Assembly (NCBI GenBank): GCA_035513575.1
Contig: DATKBW010000181.1
Coordinates: 1 to 64,000, forward strand
Direction of reading: 5' to 3'
Source of the DNA: JAHWKI01 sp035513575
Lineage (GTDB): Bacteria; Gemmatimonadota; Gemmatimonadetes; Longimicrobiales; RSA9
DNA length: 64,000 nt
Shown here: positions 57,999 to 64,000 of the stretch, one piece after another
How the letters are laid out: each line of letters begins with the position of its first letter
How positions within the stretch are numbered: position 1 is the first letter of the stretch
The notes under the pieces: model-generated
Database searches by the model: none
What the model was told of the DNA's origin: nothing
Seen by the model: the letters and a program-made list of their open reading frames with translations, nothing else
Translations under genes and position numbers: made by a program

Positions 57999-59378
57999 GT
58001 GACCGCCGTGGAGAAGCCGCGCCTGAAAACCACGCAGATGTTCAACATGAGCTTCGGCTTCCTCGGCATCCAGTTCGGCTGGGGGCTTCAGCTCGCGAAC
58101 ATGTCGGCCATCTACGAGAAGCTGGGAGCCGCCCCGGACCAGGTCCCCATCCTCTGGCTCGCCGCACCCGTGACGGGGCTGGTGGTGCAGCCCATCGTCG
58201 GCATCCTCAGCGACCGGACCTGGGGGCGCCTCGGGCGACGCCGCCCCTACTTCCTCACCGGCGCGATCCTCGCCTCCGCCGCCCTCTTCGTCATGCCGAC
58301 CTCCACGGCGCTCTGGATGGCCGCCACGCTGCTCTGGATCCTGGATGCCTCCATCAACGTCTCCATGGAGCCGTTCCGCGCGTTCGTGGCGGACAAGCTG
58401 CCCGAGGAGCAGCGGACCACCGGCTTCGTGATGCAGTCCTTCTTCATCGGGATCGGCGCGAGCCTGGCCAACGCGCTCCCGCTCTTCCTCCGCTGGCTCG
58501 GCGTCACGGGGGAGACCGCCAGCGGGATCCCGCTCACCGTGAAGTACTCCTTCCAGCTCGGCGCCGCCGCGTTCCTGCTGGCGGTCCTGTGGACCGTGGT
58601 CACCACGCGCGAGTACCCGCCCGAGGACATGGAGGCGTGGGAGCGGGAGAAGCGGGAGCGGCGGGGGCTCGGCGTGGCCGCGACGTTCCGGGAGATCGGC
58701 GCGGCCATCCGGAACATGCCCCCCACCATGCGCCAGCTCGCGGTGGTCCAGGTCTTCACCTGGCTCGGCCTCTTCTGCATGTGGATGTTCTTCGTCCCGG
58801 CCACCGCCCGGCACGTGTTCGGCGCCGTCGACCCCGCTTCCGAGGCTTACACGCGCGGGATGGAATGGGGCGGCTTCGCCTTCGCGTTCTACTCCATCAC
58901 CTGCTTCCTCATCGCCTTCGCGCTCCCGAGGCTGGCGGCGCTCACGAGCCGGAAGGCCGTGCACGCCGGCTCCCTCGTCCTCGGCGCGGCGGGGCTGCTC
59001 TCGGTGTACCTGATCCGCGATCCGTACCTCCTCCTCCTCACCATGGTGGGCGTCGGCATCGCCTGGTCCTCCATCCTCGCCATGCCCTACGCCATCCTCT
59101 CCAGCGCCCTGCCCGCCGCGCGCATGGGCGTCTACATGGGCGTCTTCAACGCCTTCATCGTCATCCCGGAGATCATCGCCTCCCTGGGGTTCGGGCCCCT
59201 CATCCGCGCGGTGTTCGGCCAGGGCGACCCGAACGTGCCGGTCTACATGGTGATGCTCGGCGGCGCGTCCCTCCTCGTTGCCGCCGCCGCGGTGGCCTTC
59301 GTCGACGACCCCGCGGGTCACGCCGTCGGCGTTCCGGATGCTCCCTCACCCCCCGAATCGGCGGTTCCCGCCGTCTGA
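57999..59378 (+). CDS. MFS sugar transporter, SLC45/GPH-like
   Basis: The 459-residue protein has twelve membrane segments. 'NMSFGFLGIQFGWGLQLANM' and 'LWLAAPVTGLVVQPIVGILS' followed by 'DRTWGRLGRRRPYFLTGAIL' match the sucrose/maltose transporter branch that is related to SLC45; the D-R-x-W-G-R-x-G-R-R-R-P motif is very conserved there. 'AMPYAILSSALPAARMGVYM' is also typical. The GTG at 57999 is taken as start; a GTG at 58008 is possible and no Shine-Dalgarno is clear. It faces the GH13 gene across 197 nt, where I saw no convincing operator. It probably imports maltodextrin or maltose and is followed by GH97. Confidence 0.92.
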   Translation: MTAVEKPRLKTTQMFNMSFGFLGIQFGWGLQLANMSAIYEKLGAAPDQVPILWLAAPVTGLVVQPIVGILSDRTWGRLGRRRPYFLTGAILASAALFVMPTSTALWMAATLLWILDASINVSMEPFRAFVADKLPEEQRTTGFVMQSFFIGIGASLANALPLFLRWLGVTGETASGIPLTVKYSFQLGAAAFLLAVLWTVVTTREYPPEDMEAWEREKRERRGLGVAATFREIGAAIRNMPPTMRQLAVVQVFTWLGLFCMWMFFVPATARHVFGAVDPASEAYTRGMEWGGFAFAFYSITCFLIAFALPRLAALTSRKAVHAGSLVLGAAGLLSVYLIRDPYLLLLTMVGVGIAWSSILAMPYAILSSALPAARMGVYMGVFNAFIVIPEIIASLGFGPLIRAVFGQGDPNVPVYMVMLGGASLLVAAAAVAFVDDPAGHAVGVPDAPSPPESAVPAV

Positions 59379-59457
59379 CGCGGGCTCTGGCGCCGCCAGT
59401 TCCCCGGGGCCTATCGTTGGCCCTTCGATCGCTGATCCCTTCGGACAAGGACGACGC

Positions 59458-61566
59458 GTGACGCAGATCCGGTGGCCATCCCGTGCCCGTTCACTGACCG
59501 CGGCAGCCGCGGCGGCGGCATCCCTCGCCTGCGCCCCGGCGCTCCCTGCCCCAGTCTCGGCCCCCGCCGCCGCCCAGGTTCCCGCCGCCGCGCAGGAGGG
59601 CGTCCGCCTCGCCTCGCCCGACGGGCGGACCGAGGTGGAGATCGGCGTGCGGGAGGGCGCGCTGCACTACCGCGTCCGCCGTGACGGACGGAACATCCTC
59701 ATGCCCTCCCGGCTGGGCTTCGAGCTGAGCGGCGCCCCCGCCCTGCGGGACAGCCTCCGGATCACGGGCACCGCGCGGGACAGCCATGACGAGACGTGGA
59801 CGCAGCCGTGGGGCGAGGTGGCGCGGGTGCGGAACCGGTACAACGAGGCGCGGATCTCGGTGGCGGAGACGACGACGCCGCGCCGCCGCTTCGACGTGGT
59901 CTTCCGCGCGTTCGACGACGGCGTCGGGTTCCGCTACGAGCTCCCGGCGCAGCCGGACCTCGCGGCGTTCGAGATCACGGAGGAGCTGACCGAGTTCACC
60001 ATGGCCAACGACGCGAAAGCGTGGTGGATCCCGTCGAACCGCCGGCGTCTCGACCGCTCCGAGATGCTCTATTCCTCCTCTCCCATGTCGCTCCTGGACA
60101 GCGTGCAGACCCCGCTGACCATGGAGACGCACACCGGGACGATGGTGGTCATCCACGAGGCCGACCTGGTGGACTATCCGCGCATGTTCCTGGCCGGCCG
60201 CGGCATGGAGAGCCGGGCCCTCCGCGCGGCGCTGGCACCCATGGCGGACGGGGTGAAGGCCCGGGGGCGCACCCCGTTCGCGACGCCGTGGCGCACCATC
60301 CAGCTCGCCGACCGCCCCGAGGACCTGGTGCCGGCGGTCCTCGGGCTGAACCTGAATCCGCCCAGCCGGATCGCGGACACGGGCTGGATCGAGCCGATGA
60401 AGTACGTCGGCATCTGGTGGGGGATGCACATCGGCACGATGAGCTGGGGCTCCGGCCCCCGCCACGGCGCCACCACCGCCAATGCGAAGCGCTACATCGA
60501 TTTCGCCGCGGCGAACGGGCTGGGCGGCGTGCTGGTGGAGGGGTGGAACATCGGCTGGGACGGCGACTGGATCGCCAACTCCGAGCTGTTCTCCTTCACG
60601 GAATCGCACCCGTCCTACGACCTGGCCGAGGTCGCCCGTTACGCGCGCTCGAAGGGGGTCGACCTGATCGCCCACAACGAGACGTCCGGCGGGATCGAGA
60701 ACTACGAGGCGCAGATGGAGGAGGCCTACGCCCTCTACGCGTCCCTCGGCATCCGCGCCATCAAGTCCGGCTACGTCGCCGATGAGGTGGGGGACGGCCA
60801 CTCCCACTACTCGCAGTGGGCGGTGCAGCACCACCGCCGGGCCATCGAGACCGCCGCGCGGCACCGCATCATGCTGAATGTCCACGAGCCCATCCACGAC
60901 ACCGGCGAGCGGCGGACCTGGCCGAACATGATGACGCGCGAGGGGTCGCGGGGTCAGGAATACAACGCCTGGGGCGGCGAGGGCGGGAACCCGCCCGAGC
61001 ACGAGACCATCCTCTTCTTCACCCGGCTCCTGGGCGGGCCCATGGACTTCACCCCGGGCATCTTCGACATCCTCATCGAGTCCTCGCCGGACGGTCCGCG
61101 GGCGCCGGAGGAGGCCCGCGTCCGGACCACGCTGGCCAAGCAGCTGGCGCTCTACATCGTCCTCTACTCGCCCATGCAGATGGCGGCCGACCTGCCGGCG
61201 AACTACGAGGGGCACCCCGCCTTCCGGTTCATCCGCGACGTCCCGGTGGACTGGGAGGCGACGCGGGTGGTGGATGCGGAGATCGGCGACCACGTCGTCG
61301 TCGCGCGACAGGAGCGCGGCGGGCAGGACTGGTACCTCGGCGCCGTGACCGACGAGGACGCCCGCACGCTGGAGGTCTCCCTCGACTTCCTGACCCCCGG
61401 TCGCCGCTACGTGGCCGAGATCTACGCCGACGCGCCGGACGCCCATTTCCTGACGAACCCGCTGGCCCACCGGATCTCCGAGCGGCCCGTGGATGCCGGG
61501 ACGACGTTGCGGCTCGAGCTGGCGCCGGGCGGCGGGCAGGCGGTCCGGTTCCGGGCGCTGCGGTAG
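59458..61566 (+). CDS. GH97 glycoside hydrolase (alpha-glucosidase type)
   Basis: The GTG at 59458 follows AAGG and starts a signal sequence that ends near 'AAAAAAASLACAPA'; a Cys there might be lipidated, but the lipobox is poor. The 702-residue enzyme has the N-terminal beta-super-sandwich ('EGVRLASPDGRTEVEIGVRE', 'FRAFDDGVGFRYELP'), the TIM barrel ('WWGMHIGTMSWGSGPRHGAT', 'GVLVEGWNIGWDGDW', 'LIAHNETSGGIENYE', 'MLNVHEPIHDTGERRTWPNM', 'TREGSRGQEYNAWGG') and a C-terminal beta domain. These are GH97 hallmarks; the 'NVHEPI' segment carries a Glu as in inverting alpha-glucosidases. It completes the alpha-glucan cluster with GH13 and the two transporters. Confidence 0.95.
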   Translation: MTQIRWPSRARSLTAAAAAAASLACAPALPAPVSAPAAAQVPAAAQEGVRLASPDGRTEVEIGVREGALHYRVRRDGRNILMPSRLGFELSGAPALRDSLRITGTARDSHDETWTQPWGEVARVRNRYNEARISVAETTTPRRRFDVVFRAFDDGVGFRYELPAQPDLAAFEITEELTEFTMANDAKAWWIPSNRRRLDRSEMLYSSSPMSLLDSVQTPLTMETHTGTMVVIHEADLVDYPRMFLAGRGMESRALRAALAPMADGVKARGRTPFATPWRTIQLADRPEDLVPAVLGLNLNPPSRIADTGWIEPMKYVGIWWGMHIGTMSWGSGPRHGATTANAKRYIDFAAANGLGGVLVEGWNIGWDGDWIANSELFSFTESHPSYDLAEVARYARSKGVDLIAHNETSGGIENYEAQMEEAYALYASLGIRAIKSGYVADEVGDGHSHYSQWAVQHHRRAIETAARHRIMLNVHEPIHDTGERRTWPNMMTREGSRGQEYNAWGGEGGNPPEHETILFFTRLLGGPMDFTPGIFDILIESSPDGPRAPEEARVRTTLAKQLALYIVLYSPMQMAADLPANYEGHPAFRFIRDVPVDWEATRVVDAEIGDHVVVARQERGGQDWYLGAVTDEDARTLEVSLDFLTPGRRYVAEIYADAPDAHFLTNPLAHRISERPVDAGTTLRLELAPGGGQAVRFRALR

Positions 61567-61596
61567 GGCGCTACCAGGCGGTGGGCGCCAGCGAAA

Positions 61597-64000
61597 TCAG
61601 CGGGGAGCGGCCGCGGATCTCTGGCGACGGAGCAGGGCGTCGAGCCGGGCATACCGCCGGTCCGATTCGAGGCGCAGCCGCCGATCATCGGCAGGGTCGA
61701 GCTCCCGCAGGCCGTCCGCCTCGCGGGCCACTTCCCGGCACGGGGTACTCGCCGCGAGCATCGGATCCTGGCCCTGCCGCGTGTCGCCCTCCCCCGCGAA
61801 GCCGGCGGGCGGCGGTGCGCCGCGCGCGCTCTCCAGGGCGGTCCGGAACCGGGCCGCTGCTTCCGCCCGGTCGCCCTTCCGCCATGCCAGGAACCCCCCG
61901 AGGTAGTGGGCGAGCGCGCTGTGGGGGTCCGAGGCGAGGACGCGGTCGAGGTGCTGCCGCGCCGCGTCCCCCTCATCGCGGGCGAGAGCGACGGTCGCCA
62001 GGTCGAGCAGCGGTCCGGTCTGCTCGGGGTTGATGGCGAGAACGGCCCGGAACTCCGCCTCCGCGCGGTCCGGATCGAACGGAGCCCCCGGCGCGAGGCA
62101 GGCGTGGAGCGCACCCAGGCGCGCGTGGGCCCGTCCGCTCCGGGGGTTCACGTCGAGGAGCCGTTCCCAGGCGGCGGCGGCGCCCTCGAAGTCGCCGCGG
62201 TCGAGGCGCATCCCGCCGAGATAGTAGAGCGCATCCTCGTGGCTCGGGTTCAGCTCCAGCGCGGCGGCGTAGGCGCGCTCGGCGTCCTCGACCCGACCGG
62301 CGACCCGGTGCGCGGTCGCCTGGCGCAGCAGCACCCAGAAGCGCAGGACGCGGTCACGATCCGTCGCCGGCTCGGCGGCCGATGCCACCGCCTCGCGCAG
62401 CTCCTCCCCCTCCGCCAGCCGCAGCAGGCGGTTCGTGGGCACGCCCGGGAAGGTCTGCCGGAGACCGCTCGGCCAGCGGACCTCGAGCGTATCGACGGAC
62501 TCCCGGTCGCCGAGCCCGAAATGGGCGATCGGGCTGTTCTGCGAGAGGTAGGAGCTCTGGGCGCCGACTTCGTGGAGCTGCACCCTGCCGCCCGCCACCA
62601 CCCGGACCCGGGCGCCGATCCCCTGGCGGTTGCCCCGTGCTCCCTCCAGGCGCACCTGGAGCCAGCGATTGCGGTTTCCGCCATCGTTGCGCAGGAGGAC
62701 GGCCCGGCCGCCGTGGTTCACGATGAAGATATCCAAATCGCCGTCGTTGTCGTAATCCGCGATCGCGGCGCCGCGTCCGACGTGCGTCTCCGCGAAGTAG
62801 GGGCCGGCGGCGGCTGACACGTCGTAGAATCCTTCCTCCGGTCCCCGGTTCCAGAAGAGCTGGTCCCGCATGGGGATCAGGCGGTGCGCGGCCCCGGGCT
62901 GCTGGAACGTGCTCCCGTTGGCCACCAGGAGATCGGGACGCCCGTCGTTGTCGTAATCCAGAAAGGACGTTCCCCAGCCGATGAAGTCGAGCGCGATCTG
63001 GCCGAGCCCGCGCCGGTCCGCCACGTCCATGAAGTGCAGCCGGTTGCGGGGCGGCGCGTCCAGGGACTCGAAGTGCTCCCGGATCCGGTTGTCGTAGAGG
63101 GCGTTCTCCTGCGCGATCCAGTGGGTGACGAACAGGTCCGTGTCGCCATCACCGTTCCAGTCGCCCACGGCCAGACCCATGGCGCCGCGGTAGTCCGCCA
63201 CCATCGCCTCGTGGCTGATCTCCCGGAAGGTCCCGTCCCGGCGGTTGTGGTAGAGGACGTTGTCGGAAACGTCATTGGCCACATAGAGGTCGGGCCAGCC
63301 GTCCTCGTCCAGGTCGGTCCAGGCGGCCGAAAGGCTGCGACCCTCCATCCCCGCCACGCCGGCCGCCTCCGCAACCTCCGTGAACGTGCCATCCCCCTCG
63401 TTGCGATAGAGGAGGTTGCGCTCCGGCGGGAACGCGGAGGGGTTGAGCGCCACCGGCGTCTCGACGTCGTACTGGGTCGACGTCGCGGCGGCGTGATCCC
63501 GGTCGTACCGGACGTAGCCTGTGATGTAGAGGTCCAGGTCGCCATCGCGATCGTAATCCGCCCACGAGGCCCCGGCCCAGAAGCCCCGGGGTCCGTCCAG
63601 CCCCGCCTCGGCGGTGACATCCCGGAACGTGCCGTTCCCCAGATTGCGGTAGAGCACGTTGCTGCCGTACGCGGTGACCACGAGGTCGATGTGCCCGTCG
63701 CCGTCGTAGTCGCCCCATGCGGCGGCCATTCCGAACCCCCGGAACGCCACTCCCGCCGCCTCGGCCACCTCCCGGAACGTGCCGTCCCCCAGGTTGCGGT
63801 AGAGTGCGCCGCGGGCCGGAGAGGCGGCGAGCTCCGCCGGCGTGAGGTCCAGCGGCCCGGCGTGGTTCACGACGTACAGGTCGATCCAGCCATCCCCATC
63901 GTAGTCCCCCCAGGCCGCGCCGGAGCCCATGTCTTCGGGGAGCTGGCTCGAGCGCCGCCCCGAGAAGTGGCGGAACCGGATGCCGGCCCGATCGGTGACG
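61597..64000 (-). CDS. VCBS/FG-GAP, ASPIC/UnbV and TPR protein (5' end off window)
   Basis: The frame is open to the right edge, where residues 'VTDRAGIRFRHFSGRRSSQ' precede the first internal Met, so the start lies beyond base 64000. At least seven FG-GAP/VCBS beta-propeller repeats are visible as 'WGDYDGDGWIDLYVVN'-type blocks with Asp-rich Ca2+ sites. An ASPIC/UnbV domain follows ('VGAQSSYLSQNSPIAHFGLG', 'VRWPSGLRQTFPG'), then TPR units ('AERAYAAALELNPSHEDALY', 'GRAHARLGALHACLAPGAPF') and a charged end. Such proteins are secreted or surface bound and common in Planctomycetota, Acidobacteriota and Gemmatimonadota, often near sulfatases or TPR proteins. Function unknown. It converges on GH97 with a 30-nt gap. 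Confidence 0.9.
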   Translation of the reverse strand, partial: VTDRAGIRFRHFSGRRSSQLPEDMGSGAAWGDYDGDGWIDLYVVNHAGPLDLTPAELAASPARGALYRNLGDGTFREVAEAAGVAFRGFGMAAAWGDYDGDGHIDLVVTAYGSNVLYRNLGNGTFRDVTAEAGLDGPRGFWAGASWADYDRDGDLDLYITGYVRYDRDHAAATSTQYDVETPVALNPSAFPPERNLLYRNEGDGTFTEVAEAAGVAGMEGRSLSAAWTDLDEDGWPDLYVANDVSDNVLYHNRRDGTFREISHEAMVADYRGAMGLAVGDWNGDGDTDLFVTHWIAQENALYDNRIREHFESLDAPPRNRLHFMDVADRRGLGQIALDFIGWGTSFLDYDNDGRPDLLVANGSTFQQPGAAHRLIPMRDQLFWNRGPEEGFYDVSAAAGPYFAETHVGRGAAIADYDNDGDLDIFIVNHGGRAVLLRNDGGNRNRWLQVRLEGARGNRQGIGARVRVVAGGRVQLHEVGAQSSYLSQNSPIAHFGLGDRESVDTLEVRWPSGLRQTFPGVPTNRLLRLAEGEELREAVASAAEPATDRDRVLRFWVLLRQATAHRVAGRVEDAERAYAAALELNPSHEDALYYLGGMRLDRGDFEGAAAAWERLLDVNPRSGRAHARLGALHACLAPGAPFDPDRAEAEFRAVLAINPEQTGPLLDLATVALARDEGDAARQHLDRVLASDPHSALAHYLGGFLAWRKGDRAEAAARFRTALESARGAPPPAGFAGEGDTRQGQDPMLAASTPCREVAREADGLRELDPADDRRLRLESDRRYARLDALLRRQRSAAAPR

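Noticed and set aside
1..64000. CRISPR arrays, insertion sequences, integrases or phage genes
   Set aside because: No direct-repeat array, transposase or integrase motif, or att-like repeat was seen; base composition appears even throughout.

Overview
The window looks like a chromosomal segment of a very GC-rich, Gram-negative, non-proteobacterial organism, most likely a Gemmatimonadota (an Acidobacteriota relative is the alternative). Evidence: a SusC/SusD outer-membrane pair, a PadR regulator beside a long ADOP-type permease, a TonB receptor whose end overlaps an ECF sigma factor, a stand-alone TonB-plug-like secreted protein, many lipoproteins, and frequent GTG starts. ATGA/GTGA stop-start overlaps are very common, so most same-strand neighbours are probably translationally coupled. 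I saw no tRNA, rRNA, CRISPR array, insertion sequence or phage gene; this is resident chromosome, not an island.

Layout. 0.1-4.7 kb: plug-like secreted protein, a lipoprotein coupled to a TerC membrane protein, and a YcbB-type L,D-transpeptidase. 4.8-5.7 kb: a VOC protein divergent from a MarR regulator, with a clear operator between them. 5.7-11.9 kb: an unknown lipoprotein and a five-gene 2-oxoacid:acceptor oxidoreductase operon that ends in a c-type cytochrome. 12.1-13.0 kb: a small Cys-rich protein, a perfect hairpin and a beta-carbonic anhydrase. 13.0-19.9 kb: a probable polyphosphate operon (DUF4956 membrane protein, outer-membrane barrel with a kinase-like N-terminus, and PPK1 with a CYTH-type N-terminal extension). 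20.1-24.6 kb: SusD/SusC with a good terminator and promoter. 24.8-29.6 kb: Na+/Ca2+ exchanger, PadR-ADOP pair, TlpA-like protein. 29.7-31.0 kb: a peroxiredoxin with an in-frame TGA at the peroxidatic Cys position and a SECIS-like hairpin just after it, i.e. a probable selenoprotein. 31.2-34.2 kb: IMPACT/YigZ protein, fatty acid desaturase, serine hydrolase. 34.2-36.7 kb: two coupled lipoprotein serpins. 36.9-40.6 kb: TonB receptor, ECF sigma, anti-sigma. 40.7-48.9 kb: Tex, PBP1A, a lipid-kinase remnant, a MATE-like transporter, a cysteine desulfurase-like enzyme and a small zinc-ribbon protein. 49.0-53.2 kb: two coupled amidohydrolase-family proteins. 53.4-64 kb: second Na+/Ca2+ exchanger, an alpha-glucan utilisation cluster (SSS symporter, GH13, MFS sugar transporter, GH97), and a VCBS/UnbV/TPR protein cut by the right edge.

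The two most interesting loci are the Sec-peroxiredoxin at 29697-30281 and the CYTH-PPK1/kinase-barrel/DUF4956 operon at 13028-19934. The first rests on two independent signals: the TGA falls exactly where the catalytic Cys belongs, and a perfect 7-bp stem with an 8-nt loop lies 14 nt after it. The second joins a triphosphate-tunnel-type fold to PPK1 beside a family (DUF4956) that normally travels with VTC-type polyphosphate polymerases and CotH-type kinases.
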